64,000 bases of DNA from Gluconacetobacter tumulisoli (GCF_014174155.1 NZ_JABEQM010000001.1:248001-312000); one strand, 5' to 3'. Counted from the first letter of the stretch, positions 28,072 to 39,007 are shown. Notes: a model not told the origin generated them from the letters alone. Translations and numbers: made by a program.

Positions 28072-28326
28072 ATGGTGGAGACCGAACGTTTCGAGACGAA
28101 GCTGGAGGAGGGGATCGGGCGCGTGCAGGACGGAGCGGGCGGTCTGTTCGGCGACCCGGAACTGCAGCTTAAAGGCAAGGTGCGAATCGCATGTGCCAAG
28201 TCGCGCCAGTACTGCACCGAAGCCGGCGACACCGTGCGTGACCTGACGGCCGATCAGCCCCTGCTGGCGCTGGCGGTAGCGTCCGTCATTGGCTTCCTGG
28301 CGGCGTTGCTCTGGTCCCGGCGCTGA
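28072..28326 (+). CDS. Small CsbD/ElaB-like stress protein with C-terminal membrane segment
   Basis: The 84-residue product combines a CsbD-like amphipathic part (FETKLEEGIGRVQDGAGGLFGD, then ELQLKGKV) with a C-terminal hydrophobic helix and basic end (LALAVASVIGFLAALLWSRR), as in ElaB/YqjD proteins that sit on the inner membrane. The ATG at 28072 has GGGGAAG upstream; the ORF continues upstream, but without similarity. It is a paralogue of the gene at 38537. Function in stress is by family resemblance only. It is short and divergent, so confidence is moderate. Confidence 0.7.
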   Translation: MVETERFETKLEEGIGRVQDGAGGLFGDPELQLKGKVRIACAKSRQYCTEAGDTVRDLTADQPLLALAVASVIGFLAALLWSRR

Positions 28327-28365
28327 GGCGCGTCCCGATCGGGCCGGTCGTGCTGTTCCCGCAGG

Positions 28366-28391
28366 GGAACCCGACGGCCCGCCGGAACGTT
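28366..28391 (+). promoter_or_regulatory. EcfG-type general stress promoter for the DUF1328 gene
   Basis: GGAAC (28366-28370) and CGTT (28388-28391) are separated by 17 bp, matching the consensus known for the alphaproteobacterial general-stress sigma factor. It lies 33 bp before the start of the DUF1328 gene. The -35 motif also forms the right arm of a GTTCCC/GGGAAC hairpin (28355-28370). Confidence 0.6.
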
Positions 28392-28424
28392 TTCTACCCA
28401 GGTGATGCAGATGGGGTGTAGAGC

Positions 28425-28598
28425 ATGCTGAAGCTGGCTTTGTTTTTTCTGGTGATCTCGATCATCGCGGGATTGTTCGGCTTCACCGGCATCTCGGCGG
28501 CTTCGGCCGGTATCGCCAAGATCCTGTTTTTCATCTTCATCCTGGCTTTTGTCGTTTTCCTGCTGATCGCCTTGCTGACAGCGCGGACGATATTGTGA
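28425..28598 (+). CDS. Small DUF1328 (YtjA-type) membrane protein
   Basis: This 57-residue protein consists almost wholly of two hydrophobic helices: [20 protein letters not shown], then a glycine/serine turn ([12 protein letters not shown]) and [19 protein letters not shown]. The pattern and length match the DUF1328/YtjA family, whose function is unknown and which is often stress induced. A bidirectional terminator follows. It is read in the same direction as the CsbD-like gene 98 bp upstream but has its own stress-type promoter. Confidence 0.88.
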   Translation: MLKLALFFLVISIIAGLFGFTGISAASAGIAKILFFIFILAFVVFLLIALLTARTIL

Positions 28599-28638
28599 CC
28601 GGGACGGGCGCGGCCTGAACCGAAAACGGCCAGTAACG

Positions 28639-28676
28639 AAAAGGCCCCGGGGCAATCCTGCCCCGGGGCCTTTTTT
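28639..28676. terminator. Bidirectional terminator
   Basis: GGCCCCGGGG (28643-28652) and CCCCGGGGCC (28661-28670) form a perfect 10-bp stem with six T residues on the + side and four A residues on the other side. It serves the DUF1328 gene and, in reverse, the end of the efflux operon. Confidence 0.92.
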
Positions 28677-28711
28677 CATGTCCGATGGTGGTCGCGCGGG
28701 ACCGTGGACGA

Positions 28712-30322
28712 CTACTGGTTCTTGTCCTTCTGGATAAAGGAGGGCAGGAACGGATTGTCAGTCTGCATCGATCCCTTGGAAGGCAGGCGGGAAGCGTTCC
28801 AGCCACCGCCCAGCGCCTGGACCAGATAGACGCTGTCCACCATGCGTTGCTGCTGGATTCCCAGCGCGCTTTCGGCGTTGCTGAGCGCCGTCGTCTCGTT
28901 GGTGATGACGGTGGTGTAGATCTGCGTTCCCGCCAGATACTGGTTCATCGAGACCTGGACGGCCTGGTTGGCGAAGTCCAGCGCGACCTGCTGCTGCCGG
29001 GCCTGGTCCGCCAGGATGCGCAGGTTGGACAGCTGGTCCTCCGTGTTCTGCAGGGCGGTCAGGACGGTCTGGCGATAGGTGGCGACGGCGCTGTCATACT
29101 GGGCGTTGGCCGAATGGACGGCGGCGGTGCGCGACCCGCCGCTGAACAGGACCTCGGACGCGGAAGCGCCGAGCGACCAGATCCGATTGACGACCTGCAC
29201 CAGTTCGCCCACCGGATCGCCGCTGTAGGAATAGCTGGCATTCAGGGTGATGGTGGGGAAGAACGCCGCCATGTCGGCGCCGATCTGCGCGTTATATTGC
29301 TCCATCGCGCGTTCGGCGGCGGCGATGTCCGGGCGGCGCTGCAGCAGGTCGGCCGGCACGCCTACGGGAATGGCGGGGATGGTGCGCGTCAGCGCGCCCG
29401 GGGTGATCGTCAGGTCGGCGGGCGGACGGCCCATCAGGACGGCGATCGCATGTTCATACTGCGCGCGCGCGATCCCGGCCTGGATCAGCGAGGCCTTGTT
29501 CTGTTCCAGCTGGGTCCGGGCCTGCATCACCGCCGTCGGGTCGGCCGTGCCGGCATCGAACTGGTTCTGGGCGATCTGCAGGGCCTGGGTGTTGAACTGC
29601 ACATAGCGGCGCAGCAGGTCCTGCAGCGAATCCTGGTAGCGCAGGTTGAAATACGCCACCGCAAGCTGGGTCTGATAGGACAGGGTGGCGTTGGCCAGAT
29701 CGGCGGCACTGGCCTGCGCTTCGGTCACCTGGCTTTGGATATTGCGGCGGATGCGGCCCCACAGATCCAGGTCCCAGCTGGCGCTGGGACCCATCGAATA
29801 GGTCGTCTCGGTGCTGTTGGTGGCGGTGCCGCTATAGCTGACGAGGCTGCCGCTGGAGGCCGAACGCGATCCCCGCCCCTGGCTGTTGCGGTTGAAGCCC
29901 AGGCTGCCGCTGATGGTGGGGAACAACTGCGCGCGTACGCTGTCGATCATTGCGCGGGCCTGGCGGTAATTGGCCTCGTACATCCGGACGTTCTGGTTGG
30001 AGATCGCGACCTGCGATTCCAGTTTGTCGAGGATCGGGTCGTCATAGATGGTCCACCAGGCGTCCTTCGGCAGTTCCGCCAGGGCGGGACGGGCGCGTTC
30101 CCATCCCGGGGCCGGGGTCAGTTCCTTGAAGCGGGGCGAGGCGACGGCATCCGGGCGGTGATAGGATGGCCCGACCATGCAGCCGGCCAGCGCCATCGGC
30201 GCCAGTGCGACGCCGAGGCCCAGGGAGAGGCGACGCGCGAGGCGATGGGCGATCCGGACAGGACGGCGGAGGCGACACGCGGGCGACGGGGACGGCGGGT
30301 GGGATGGCAGGAACAGCGTCAT
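28712..30322 (-). CDS. Outer-membrane efflux lipoprotein (NodT/OMF family)
   Basis: This is the TolC-like outer-membrane channel for the adjacent RND pump, 536 residues. A lipoprotein signal with lipobox LAGC precedes MVGPSYHRPDA, the standard NodT-family opening. Repeats of the OEP domain follow (for example VRMYEANYRQARAMIDSVRAQLFP and YNAQIGADMAAFFPTITLNASYSYSGD). It starts 14 bp after the second RND gene, so it is the last gene of a four-gene operon. The N-terminus before the lipobox is long (about 48 residues); a later start is possible. Confidence 0.92.
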   Translation of the reverse strand: MTLFLPSHPPSPSPACRLRRPVRIAHRLARRLSLGLGVALAPMALAGCMVGPSYHRPDAVASPRFKELTPAPGWERARPALAELPKDAWWTIYDDPILDKLESQVAISNQNVRMYEANYRQARAMIDSVRAQLFPTISGSLGFNRNSQGRGSRSASSGSLVSYSGTATNSTETTYSMGPSASWDLDLWGRIRRNIQSQVTEAQASAADLANATLSYQTQLAVAYFNLRYQDSLQDLLRRYVQFNTQALQIAQNQFDAGTADPTAVMQARTQLEQNKASLIQAGIARAQYEHAIAVLMGRPPADLTITPGALTRTIPAIPVGVPADLLQRRPDIAAAERAMEQYNAQIGADMAAFFPTITLNASYSYSGDPVGELVQVVNRIWSLGASASEVLFSGGSRTAAVHSANAQYDSAVATYRQTVLTALQNTEDQLSNLRILADQARQQQVALDFANQAVQVSMNQYLAGTQIYTTVITNETTALSNAESALGIQQQRMVDSVYLVQALGGGWNASRLPSKGSMQTDNPFLPSFIQKDKNQ

Positions 30323-30336
30323 CCGGGTCAGGCATC

Positions 30337-33300
30337 CTATTGGCTAAGGGGGCGGCGCCGGCCCATCAGGGTGGCGGCCGCGGAGTGGTATCGGGCCCGG
30401 CACCACGCGCCGAAGCGGTCGAGATAGAGATAGATCACCGGGGTGGTGTAGAGCGTCAGCGCCTGGCTGACGAGCAGGCCGCCGACGATGGCGATGCCCA
30501 GCGGGCGGCGCAGTTCCGATCCGTAGCCGCTGCCGAAGATCAGGGGCAGCGCCCCCAGGGCGGCGGCGAGGCTGGTCATCATGATCGGCCGGAAACGCAG
30601 ATGGCAGGCCGTGCGGATGGCCTCGAGGGGCGTCTGGCCGCCGCGTTCGGCCTCGATCGCGAAATCGACCAGCATGATCGCGTTCTTCTTCACGATGCCG
30701 ATCAGCAGGATCACCCCGATCATGGCGATCAGCGAGAATTCCTCGCCCGCCAGGTCCAGCGCCAGCAGGGCGCCGACACCGGCCGACGGCAATGTGGACA
30801 GGATCGTCAGCGGATGGACGTAGCTTTCGTACAGGATGCCCAGCGTCATGTAGACCGCCGCCAGCGCGGCCAGGATCAGCAGGGGCTCGTTATTGACCGA
30901 TTTCTGGAACTGCGCGGCGTTGCCGGCAAAGCTGCCATGGATGGTCGAGGGTATGTGCAGGCGGACCATTTCACCGTTCATGATCCGGACCGCCTGGTCC
31001 AGCGACACCCCGGTGGCCAGGTTGAACGACACCGTCGTGGCGACCGACTGGCCCTGATGGTTGACGGACAGCGCGGTCAATTGCGGCTGGGTGGTGGAAA
31101 CGATGTCGAGCGGCACCATCGTCTCGGAATTGGTCGACACGGCCGATCCGTTGGAGGCCGAGCTTCCCCCGGCGAGGCTGTTGGCGATCTGGTTGCGGAA
31201 GGACTGCGCACTGAGGCCCGCGGTGGTCGAGGTGGCGGCCGTGGTCGTGACGCGGATGGTGTTGGAACGCGTGCCGCCCCCGGCGGTGCCGCCCGCGACG
31301 CTGACCCAGACCTGCTTCAGGCTGTTGGGATCGTGCCAGAAGCGGGGTTCGACCTCCATCACCACGCGGTACTGGTTCAGCGCGTTGAAGATGACCGAGG
31401 CCGCCCGCTGCCCGTAGGCATCGTAGAGCGTGTTGGATACGAGCTGGGGCGTGATGTTCACTCGCGCCGAGCTGTCGCGGTCCAGCGCGACGTTCAGCGC
31501 CGATCCGCCCTGCTGCACGTCCGAGGAGATGTCCGTGAGCTGCGGATGTTTCTGGAGCGCCGCGACCAGTTTGGGGGTCCAGTCGTACAGTTCGCTCGCC
31601 GAGTCGGCTTCCAGCGTATACTGGTAGGCGGCGTTGCTCTGCCGCCCGCCGATCCGGATCGCGCCGGGGGCCATCGCGAAGAACCGCGCGCCCACCATGT
31701 GCCGCAGGCGCCGGTCGATTCGCGCGATTGTCTCCGTGGTGGGATCGTTGCGCAGCGCCTTGTCCTTCAGCACCACGAAGATGTTGGCCTGGTTCGACGA
31801 TCCGCGTCCCCCCATGAACCCGGTCACGCTGTTGACGTCGCGATCGGCCAGGATCGCGCGCTGCACCTGGTCGATCTTCTGGGTCATGGCCTGGAACGAG
31901 ATGGACTGGTCGCCCTGCAGGTGCCCCATCAGCAGGCCGGTGTCGCTGTCCGGAAAGAAGCCCTTGGGCATATGGACGAACAGGGCCACCATCAGGACGA
32001 TCGTGCAGGGCAGGGAAAGCAGGATCACCCGCCGGTGGGCCAGTGCCCAGTCCAGCGACCGCCCGTACCCCGCCTGCATGGCGTGCAGCGCGTGTTCCAG
32101 CCCGCGCGCGGCAAAATTCCAGGGCCGGGACGACTGGACGGCGTCGCGCGCGGGTGTGTGGGGACGCAGCAGCAGCGCCGCCATCATCGGGCTGAGCGTC
32201 AGCGACAGGATCATCGACACGATGATCGTCGTCGCCATCGTCATCGCGAATTCATGGAACAGGCGTCCGGCCACCCCGCCCAGCAGCAGGATCGGCAGGA
32301 ACACAGCGATCAGCGAGACCGAGATGGAAAAGACGGTGAACGCCACTTCCTGCGCGCCGAGAAGCGTGGCCTCCAGCCGGTTCATGCCGGATTCCAGGTG
32401 GCGGCTGATATTTTCGATCACGACGATGGCGTCGTCGACCACGAAGCCGGTCGAGACCGTCAGGGCCATGAGCGACAGGTTGTCCAGAGAATAGCCCAGA
32501 AGCTGCATCGCCCCGAATGTCGCGATGATCGAGGTCGGCACGACCACGGCGGGGATCAGCGTCGTGCGGGCCGACTGGAGGAAGGCCAGCACCACCAGCA
32601 CGACCAGGGCCACGGAAATGACCAGCGTGTACTGCGTGTCCTTCAGCGCCGCGCGGATGGTGACCGACCGGTCTAGTACCGTGTGCAACTGGACGCTGGG
32701 CGGAAGCGCTGCGCGCAGCGCGGGGATTTCGGCATTGATCTGGTCGATGGTGTGGATGACGTTCGCCCCGGCCTGGGCGAAGATGATGGCGAGCACGGCG
32801 GGCTGCCGGTTGAAATAGCCGGCGTTGCGGACGTCCTCGACCCCGTCGTTGACCGTGGCGATGTCGGACAGGCGCACAGGACGGCTGTTGTGGTAGGCGA
32901 TGATCAGGTCGCGATAGGCCTGGGCGCTGCGGGCCTGGTCGTTGGTGTCCAGGGTGAAGCGCTGGCCGTCCTGGTCGATGAAGCCCTTGGGCGTGTGGGC
33001 ATTGGCCGAGGACAGGGCTGCGCGCACGTCCTCGAACCCGATGCCGAACTTGTACAGCGGCAGGGGATTCATCTCCACCCGCACGGCGGGGAGGGAACTG
33101 CCGCCGACCTCGACCTCGCCGACGCCGCGGATCTGCGACAGGTGCTGCTGCAGGACGTTGGTGGTCAGGTCATACAACTGCGGCATCGTGCTGGTGGCGG
33201 AGGTCAGCGCCAGGATCATGATCGGCGCCCCGTTCGGGTTCGCCTTGAAATAGCTGGGATTCTGGCGCAGCGACGTCGGCAGGTCGGCACGGGCGGCCTG

Positions 33301-33636
33301 CAGCGCGGCCTCGACGTCGCGGGCGGCGCCGTTGATGTCGCGGGTCAGGGCGAATTGCAGGGTGATCCGGGCCTGGTTCTGCGTCGATTGCGACGTCATT
33401 TCCGTCAGGTCGGCGATCTGGCCCAGATGGCGTTCCAGCGGCGCCGCCACCGAACTGGCGACCTCTTCGGGCGATCCGCCCGGCTGCCGGGCCTGGACCT
33501 GGATCACCGGGAAATCGACGTTCGGCAGGTCCGACACCGGCAGCGCGCGATAGCCGATGGCCCCCGCGATCAGCAGCGCCACGGTCAGCAGCGTCGTCGC
33601 GACCGGCCGCAGGACGAACAGACGGACCGGCGTCAC
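30337..33636 (-). CDS. mdtC: RND multidrug efflux transporter, MdtC-like
   Basis: This is a proton-driven inner-membrane pump subunit, 1099 residues. It has 12 predicted transmembrane segments and two large periplasmic loops. Its sequence tracks E. coli MdtC ([55 protein letters not shown]-type blocks), including the TM4 proton-relay aspartates in [16 protein letters not shown] Ser/Thr/Gly-rich insertion at about residues 782-842 makes it roughly 70 residues longer than MdtC. It starts at a GTG overlapping the stop of the MdtB-like gene (GTGA). Substrates are unknown. Confidence 0.93.
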   Translation of the reverse strand: MTPVRLFVLRPVATTLLTVALLIAGAIGYRALPVSDLPNVDFPVIQVQARQPGGSPEEVASSVAAPLERHLGQIADLTEMTSQSTQNQARITLQFALTRDINGAARDVEAALQAARADLPTSLRQNPSYFKANPNGAPIMILALTSATSTMPQLYDLTTNVLQQHLSQIRGVGEVEVGGSSLPAVRVEMNPLPLYKFGIGFEDVRAALSSANAHTPKGFIDQDGQRFTLDTNDQARSAQAYRDLIIAYHNSRPVRLSDIATVNDGVEDVRNAGYFNRQPAVLAIIFAQAGANVIHTIDQINAEIPALRAALPPSVQLHTVLDRSVTIRAALKDTQYTLVISVALVVLVVLAFLQSARTTLIPAVVVPTSIIATFGAMQLLGYSLDNLSLMALTVSTGFVVDDAIVVIENISRHLESGMNRLEATLLGAQEVAFTVFSISVSLIAVFLPILLLGGVAGRLFHEFAMTMATTIIVSMILSLTLSPMMAALLLRPHTPARDAVQSSRPWNFAARGLEHALHAMQAGYGRSLDWALAHRRVILLSLPCTIVLMVALFVHMPKGFFPDSDTGLLMGHLQGDQSISFQAMTQKIDQVQRAILADRDVNSVTGFMGGRGSSNQANIFVVLKDKALRNDPTTETIARIDRRLRHMVGARFFAMAPGAIRIGGRQSNAAYQYTLEADSASELYDWTPKLVAALQKHPQLTDISSDVQQGGSALNVALDRDSSARVNITPQLVSNTLYDAYGQRAASVIFNALNQYRVVMEVEPRFWHDPNSLKQVWVSVAGGTAGGGTRSNTIRVTTTAATSTTAGLSAQSFRNQIANSLAGGSSASNGSAVSTNSETMVPLDIVSTTQPQLTALSVNHQGQSVATTVSFNLATGVSLDQAVRIMNGEMVRLHIPSTIHGSFAGNAAQFQKSVNNEPLLILAALAAVYMTLGILYESYVHPLTILSTLPSAGVGALLALDLAGEEFSLIAMIGVILLIGIVKKNAIMLVDFAIEAERGGQTPLEAIRTACHLRFRPIMMTSLAAALGALPLIFGSGYGSELRRPLGIAIVGGLLVSQALTLYTTPVIYLYLDRFGAWCRARYHSAAATLMGRRRPLSQ

Positions 33637-36600
33637 GTGGCCGTCCGCGGGGTCGTGGCGTCAGGGCTCCCGGCCGATCCGAAGCGGCGGCGCAGGCGCA
33701 GGCTGATGCGGTCCATCATCAGGTAGATGACCGGCGTGGTGAACAATGTCAGCAACTGGCTGACCAGCAGGCCGCCGACGATGGCGACCCCCAGCGGCCG
33801 GCGCAGTTCGGAACCGGTGCCGCTGCCGATGACCATCGGCAGGGCGCCCAGCATCGCGGCCAGGGTCGTCATCAGGATGGGACGGAAACGCAGCATCGCC
33901 GCGTGGTGGATGGCACGGACGGGTTCCATGCCTTCGACGCGCTCGGCCTCCAGCGCGAAATCGATCATCATGATCGCGTTCTTCTTCACGATGCCGATCA
34001 GCAGCACCAGGCCGATGATGCCCATGACGTCCAGGCCCGCCCCGCTGAACTGCAGCGCCAGCAGCGCGCCGATGCCCGCGGAGGGCAGGGTGGACAGGAT
34101 GGTGATCGGGTGGATGAAGCTCTCGTACAGGATGCCCAGCACGATATAGACGGCCACCAGCGCCGCCAGCACCAGCCACAGCTCGTTGCCCAGGCTGCTG
34201 CGGAATGCCGCGGCCGTGCCCTGGAACGAGGTCTGGAAGCTGGCCGGCAGGTGCATCGACTGCTCGGCCCGGTCGATCGCGTCGGTGGCGGCGCCCAGCG
34301 AATAGCCCGGCGACACGTTGAACGAGATCGTGGTGGCCGGGAACTGGCCCACATGGGTGATCAGCAGCGGTGCGGTGCTGCGGGTCAGCGTGGTGACGGC
34401 GCGCAACGGCACCAGGCCCGAGGTCGGGGTCCGGGTCGGGCCCGACGTGCTGGATCCGGCATTGCCGCTGATGCCCGGCAGGTAGAGCTTGCCGAGCGAG
34501 GCGAGGTCCTGCTGGAAGGCCGGATCGGCCTCCATGATCACGCGATACTGGTTGGACTGCGTGTAGATCGTCGAGATCTGGCGCTGCCCGAACGAGTCAT
34601 ACAGCACGTTGTCGATGGTCTGCGGCGTGATCGAATAACGGGCGCCGGTGGTCCGGTCCAGCGTCACCTGGGCGACCAGCCCCTCGGCCTGGAGGTCGGA
34701 TGTCACGTCCGCCAGCGAGGGTTCCTGCTGCAGGCGGGCGACGAATTTCGGCACCCAGGTGCGGAACTGGTCGTAATCGGGATTTTCCAGCAGGAACTGG
34801 TACTGGGTGGCCGCGACGGTGGTATCCAGCGAGAGGTCCTGAACGGGCTGGAGATAGAGGCGGGCGCCGGGGATGTCCGCGACTTCCTGCTGGATGCGGG
34901 CGGCGATCTGGCTGGCGGTGCCGTCCCGGTCGTCATGCGGGCGCAGGTTGATCAGGAACCGGCCCTGGTTGAGGGTCATGTTCTGCCCGTCGATGCCGAC
35001 GAACGAGGACAGGCTGGTGACGTCGGGATCCTTCAGGATGCGGTCGCCCAGCTGCTGCTGTCGGACTTTCATGGCGTCGAACGACGTCGATTGCGCCATC
35101 ACCGAAATGCCCTGGATCACGCCCGTGTCCTGCACCGGGAAAAACCCCTTGGGAATCGACCAGGCCAGCACGCCGGTCAGGGCCAGGGTGCAGACGAACA
35201 CCAGCAGCGTCAGGGGCTGGTGGCGCAGCACCACGGTCAGCGCACGGCCGTAGGCGGCGATCACGGCCTCGGTCCAGCGTTCGACCGTCGCGGACCAGCC
35301 ACGGGCGTCCGGCCCGTGCGGCCGTTCGCTGAGCAGCCGGGCGCACATCATCGGCACCAGGGTCAGCGACACGACCGCGGACAGGATGATCGTCACCGAC
35401 AGGGTGATGGCGAATTCATGGAACAGCCGGCCGACCACGTCCCCCATGAACAGCAGCGGGATCAGCACCGCGATCAGCGACACGGTCAGCGAGATGATGG
35501 TGAACCCGATCTCGCCCGCGCCCTTGAGGGAGGCGGTCATGCGATCGTCGCCCATTTCGATGTAGCGGGCGATGTTCTCGATCATGACGATGGCGTCGTC
35601 GACGACGAAGCCCGTCGCGATGGTCAGCGACATCAGCGACAGATTGTCCAGCGAGAAGCCCAGCATGTACATCGCCGCCAGGGTGCCGACCAGCGACAGC
35701 GGCACCGACAGGCTGGGGATGATCGTCGCGGGCACGTTGCGCAGGAAGACGAAGATCACCGCCACGACCAGCACCATCGCCAGGGCCAGTTCGAATTCGA
35801 CGTCGGCGACGGAGGCGCGGATGGTCGTCGTGCGGTCGGTCAGCGGCGTGATCGAGATGCCGGGCGGCAGGGCCTTCTGCAATTGCGGCAGGGCGTATTT
35901 GATATTGTCCACGACCGCGATAACGTTGGCGCCGGGCTGCCGCTGGACGTTCAGGACCAGGGCGGGCGTACGGTTCGCCCAGGCGGCGAGCTGCGTGTTC
36001 TCGGGCCCCTGCACGACGGTGGCGACGTCGCGGATGCGGATCGGACCGCCGTTCTGGTAGGCGATCACCTGGTTCATCAACTGCTCGACGCCGCTGATCT
36101 GTCCGTCGATGCGCAGGGTGGAGGCGCGCTGCGCCCCGTCGAACGTGCCGGTGGGCGAGTTGACGTTGACGTTGCCGATGGTCGTGCGCAGCGTATCGAG
36201 ATCGACGCCGAACGAAGTCAGCTTGGGCACGTTGACGCGGACGCGGATCGCCTTGCGGTTGCCGCCCGACAGCGTGACCAGGCCGACGCCGGAGATCTGG
36301 CTGATCTTCTGGGCCAGGCGGGTATCGACGTAATCCTCGACCTCGGTCAGCGGCAGGGTGGACGAGGTGATGCCCAGGGTCAGGACCGGCGTGTCGGCCG
36401 GATTGACCTTGGCATAGATCGGCGGCGCGGGCAGGTCGGTGGGCAGCAGCGAGGCCGACTGGTTGATCGCGGCCTGGACCTCCTGCTCCGCCACGTCCAT
36501 CGACATCGTCAGGCCGAAGCGCAGGGTGACGACCGATGCCCCACCCGACGATTGCGACGTCATCTGGTCCAGCCCCGGCATCTGGCCGAACTGGGTTTCC

Positions 36601-36800
36601 AGAGGCGCCGTGATCGACGTCGCCATGACGTCCGGCCCCGCACCGGGATAGAACGTCTGGACGGTGATGGTCGGGTAATCGACCTGAGGCAGGGCCGAAA
36701 CCGGCAGGAAATGATAGCCCAGCAGCCCCGCCAGCATGATGGCGAGCATCAGCAGCGTGGTGGCGACCGGGCGTTCGATGAACAGGCGGGACGGATTCAC
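33633..36800 (-). CDS. mdtB: RND multidrug efflux transporter, MdtB-like
   Basis: This is the partner RND subunit, 1055 residues. It has MdtB hallmarks such as [31 protein letters not shown] and [16 protein letters not shown], and the TM4 aspartate pair in [14 protein letters not shown]. In E. coli two MdtB and one MdtC form the functional trimer; adjacency and coupled translation suggest the same here. The start is a GTG at 36800, 46 bp after the adaptor gene. Confidence 0.94.
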   Translation of the reverse strand: MNPSRLFIERPVATTLLMLAIMLAGLLGYHFLPVSALPQVDYPTITVQTFYPGAGPDVMATSITAPLETQFGQMPGLDQMTSQSSGGASVVTLRFGLTMSMDVAEQEVQAAINQSASLLPTDLPAPPIYAKVNPADTPVLTLGITSSTLPLTEVEDYVDTRLAQKISQISGVGLVTLSGGNRKAIRVRVNVPKLTSFGVDLDTLRTTIGNVNVNSPTGTFDGAQRASTLRIDGQISGVEQLMNQVIAYQNGGPIRIRDVATVVQGPENTQLAAWANRTPALVLNVQRQPGANVIAVVDNIKYALPQLQKALPPGISITPLTDRTTTIRASVADVEFELALAMVLVVAVIFVFLRNVPATIIPSLSVPLSLVGTLAAMYMLGFSLDNLSLMSLTIATGFVVDDAIVMIENIARYIEMGDDRMTASLKGAGEIGFTIISLTVSLIAVLIPLLFMGDVVGRLFHEFAITLSVTIILSAVVSLTLVPMMCARLLSERPHGPDARGWSATVERWTEAVIAAYGRALTVVLRHQPLTLLVFVCTLALTGVLAWSIPKGFFPVQDTGVIQGISVMAQSTSFDAMKVRQQQLGDRILKDPDVTSLSSFVGIDGQNMTLNQGRFLINLRPHDDRDGTASQIAARIQQEVADIPGARLYLQPVQDLSLDTTVAATQYQFLLENPDYDQFRTWVPKFVARLQQEPSLADVTSDLQAEGLVAQVTLDRTTGARYSITPQTIDNVLYDSFGQRQISTIYTQSNQYRVIMEADPAFQQDLASLGKLYLPGISGNAGSSTSGPTRTPTSGLVPLRAVTTLTRSTAPLLITHVGQFPATTISFNVSPGYSLGAATDAIDRAEQSMHLPASFQTSFQGTAAAFRSSLGNELWLVLAALVAVYIVLGILYESFIHPITILSTLPSAGIGALLALQFSGAGLDVMGIIGLVLLIGIVKKNAIMMIDFALEAERVEGMEPVRAIHHAAMLRFRPILMTTLAAMLGALPMVIGSGTGSELRRPLGVAIVGGLLVSQLLTLFTTPVIYLMMDRISLRLRRRFGSAGSPDATTPRTAT

Positions 36801-36846
36801 GCACGGGTCTCCGGCATGGGAAAACGGGTCGGGCGGCGGGCGAGGA

Positions 36847-38244
36847 TCACGGCTGTCCCTGTCCGCCCGAACCGCCCGCGCCGCTGGAGGATGCCGGTGC
36901 GCCGTTGCCGCCAGACTGGCCGTGATGGCGGGGCGAATGCGTGCCCGTCGTGTCCGTCGTATCCGGTGTGGTACTGTCCGGCGTGGCGGCGGGGATGGTC
37001 ACCTTCGACCCGGCGTGCAGGCGATCGGTGCCGTCGGTCACGACCGATTCCCCGGCCTTCAGGCCGCTGGTCACGACCACGACGTCGCCATGGGAATGGC
37101 CGGTCTTGACGTCGCGGACCTCGACCGTGCTGTCGGCCTTGACCACGTAGGCGAATGGGCCGTTCGGCCCGGTCTGGATGGCGTTCGCCGGCACCAGCAG
37201 CACGTCATGCTCGGTGTTCACCAGCAGGTGCGCGTTGACGAACTGGTTGGGGAACAGGGTTTCGTCCTGGTTGGGGAAGATCGAACGCATGCGCACGGTA
37301 CCCGTCGACGTGTCGATCTGGCTGTCCAGCACGCTGACGGCGCCGTCAGCGATCTTGCGGGTGTTCGTGCTGTCCCAGGCCTCGACCGGCAGGGCGATTC
37401 CGGTGCGCAGCCGGTCGGCGACGGGGCCGAGCTCGGTTTCCGGCAGGGTGAAAATGACGGAAATCGGCTGCATCTGCGTGAGGATGACCAGGCCGTTGGT
37501 CTGCCCCGCCGTCACGTAATTGCCCATGTCCACCTGGCGGATGCCGACGCGGCCGTCGACGGGGGCGATGATGTGGCAATAGGTGATCTGCAGCTTCTCG
37601 TTGTCGACCAGCGCCTGGTCCTGTTTGACCGTGCCTTCCAGCTGGGCGACCTTGTACTGCTGGTCCACGGCGGTCATGGCGGCGACGCTGTTCTGGCGGA
37701 TCAGCTTCTGGTAGCGCGCATTGTCGATCCGTGCCTGGTCGAGCTGGGCCTGGTCGGCGGCCAGTTGGCCCTGGTACTGCGCCAGAAGCACCTCGTACGG
37801 CCGGGTGTCGATCAGCGCCAGCAGGTCGCCCTGCTTGACGTGCTGGCCCTCGGTGAACAGGACCTTCATCAGATAGCCGTCGACGCGGGTCTGCACCGTC
37901 ACGTTGGTGATCGGGATCACGGTGCCCAGTTCGGTCAGTTCGATCGGCATGTCGCCCGTGCGGACCGCGGCCACGGCGACGGGCTGCACGTCCGCCGCGG
38001 CGTGGCGGCCGCCGTTCCTGCCGCTGCCTCCACCATGGGGGCGCAGGAAAGCCACCGCCACCACGCCGGCTGCGACCAGCGCCGTGCCCCACAGCAGATA
38101 CCGGCGACGCGACGACCCGCCGCGGGTCCCCGATGTCCGTGCCTGTCCGGGTGCTTCCTTGGCGGGCGGGTCAGGCGGGGCCAGTGTCGGTTTATCCATG
38201 TTAGCCAGGTTTTCCTCGTCCATCTGTGACGTCGGGTCCGTCAT
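36847..38244 (-). CDS. mdtA: Efflux periplasmic adaptor, MdtA-like
   Basis: This is the membrane-fusion protein linking the RND pump to the outer-membrane channel, 465 residues. It has a cytoplasmic tail of about 50 residues and one membrane helix ([19 protein letters not shown]). Barrel-sandwich and hairpin segments follow ([41 protein letters not shown]). The C-terminus is a long disordered Thr/Ser/Gly/His-rich tail. First gene of mdtA-mdtB-mdtC-OMF. Start ATG 38244 lacks a clear ribosome binding site; ATG 38223 or 38200 are alternatives. Confidence 0.9.
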   Translation of the reverse strand: MTDPTSQMDEENLANMDKPTLAPPDPPAKEAPGQARTSGTRGGSSRRRYLLWGTALVAAGVVAVAFLRPHGGGSGRNGGRHAAADVQPVAVAAVRTGDMPIELTELGTVIPITNVTVQTRVDGYLMKVLFTEGQHVKQGDLLALIDTRPYEVLLAQYQGQLAADQAQLDQARIDNARYQKLIRQNSVAAMTAVDQQYKVAQLEGTVKQDQALVDNEKLQITYCHIIAPVDGRVGIRQVDMGNYVTAGQTNGLVILTQMQPISVIFTLPETELGPVADRLRTGIALPVEAWDSTNTRKIADGAVSVLDSQIDTSTGTVRMRSIFPNQDETLFPNQFVNAHLLVNTEHDVLLVPANAIQTGPNGPFAYVVKADSTVEVRDVKTGHSHGDVVVVTSGLKAGESVVTDGTDRLHAGSKVTIPAATPDSTTPDTTDTTGTHSPRHHGQSGGNGAPASSSGAGGSGGQGQP

Positions 38245-38473
38245 GCGCGTCGTGCGGCAGTGTTAGCACCTGCGCGGGGAAATGATGTTAAATCCATCTT
38301 ATAGTCGGTATTAAAATGTAACAGTCCCCGCCCGCGTGCCATGGGGTGCGATGGAAAAATGCCCCGACACCGCGCGCCGCGGTATCGGGGTTCGGGCCCC
38401 CGGCCGGGAGTATATCCCGTCGCGGATGGCAGGATTGCGGTCGTCGCGATACCGTTCGCAGCGGCATGCGACA
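38245..38473. other. Divergent intergenic region, efflux operon / CsbD-like gene
   Basis: The stretch 38281-38325 is unusually AT-rich for this genome and contains TATAAG on the - strand (38298-38303), a plausible -10 for mdtA, but no convincing -35 partner. I see no RNA gene or ORF here. Confidence 0.4.
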
Positions 38474-38498
38474 GGAACCGTTGACGCTCCACGCCGTT
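38474..38498 (+). promoter_or_regulatory. EcfG-type general stress promoter for the CsbD-like gene
   Basis: GGAAC (38474-38478) and CGTT (38495-38498) are separated by 16 bp, an exact match to the general-stress sigma consensus of Alphaproteobacteria. It ends 38 bp before the ATG, leaving room for a start site near 38505 and the GAGGAGGG ribosome binding site. Confidence 0.65.
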
Positions 38499-38536
38499 TT
38501 GCCCCAAGCGGCATTACCCCGACAGAGGAGGGAAAC

Positions 38537-38845
38537 ATGACAGAACTCAAGAGCGATGCTTTCGTCGAAAAGGCCAAGGGTGCGGTCGAGGAAGGCTCCG
38601 GCCGCCTGAAGGACGCTGCCGGCGGACTGACCGGCGACCTGGGCCTGCAGGCCGAAGGCAAGGTCGACCAGCTGGCCGGCATGGCGCGACAGGAATTCAC
38701 CGAATTGTATGAGGAAGGTGAAAGCAAGCTGGAACAGGCGGTGCTGTTCGTACAGGACCGGCCGCTGATGTCCGTCGGAATCGCGGCGTTCGTCGGCATG
38801 CTCCTGGGCCTGATCCTGCTGCCGCGCCGCAAGGCCAAGGCCTGA
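38537..38845 (+). CDS. CsbD-like stress protein with C-terminal membrane anchor
   Basis: The 102-residue product has a CsbD-type region (VEKAKGAVEEGSGRLKDAAGG, then LTGDLGLQAEGKVDQ). It ends in an ElaB/YqjD-like hydrophobic segment (LMSVGIAAFVGMLLGLILLPRRK) preceded by the DRPL turn. ATG 38537 with GAGGAGGG just upstream is favoured over the long upstream extension. It is paralogous to the gene at 28072. The role is inferred from family and promoter only. Confidence 0.85.
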   Translation: MTELKSDAFVEKAKGAVEEGSGRLKDAAGGLTGDLGLQAEGKVDQLAGMARQEFTELYEEGESKLEQAVLFVQDRPLMSVGIAAFVGMLLGLILLPRRKAKA

Positions 38846-38856
38846 TCGGCAGTGTC

Positions 38857-38994
38857 GAGTCGCGAGCGGCCCGGCTTTTTCCGTTTGAAAGGACTCGGCG
38901 AAGAATCAGCATCTTGCGCAACACGCCGTAAAAATGGTTTCCATCCATTCATGACGTGATTCGGTGTGCGAATCGGGCGGCAGGCGCTCGATTC
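38857..38994 (+). promoter_or_regulatory. Cluster of six GANTC sites in the rnhB-ccrM leader
   Basis: GANTC, the CcrM recognition sequence, occurs at 38857, 38892, 38903, 38958, 38970 and 38990 within 138 bp. At this GC content, well below one site is expected. In Caulobacter the ccrM promoter region carries GANTC sites and responds to methylation; a similar loop is inferred here. Confidence 0.65.
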
Positions 38995-39007
38995 GTCCCG
39001 GTTCGGG

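Noticed and set aside
28685-37109. Long plus-strand open frames (580, 836 and 1068 codons) opposite the efflux operon
   Set aside because: Compositionally biased shadows (Arg/Gly/His/Gln repeats) of the NodT, MdtC-like and MdtB-like genes, with no start signals or motifs.
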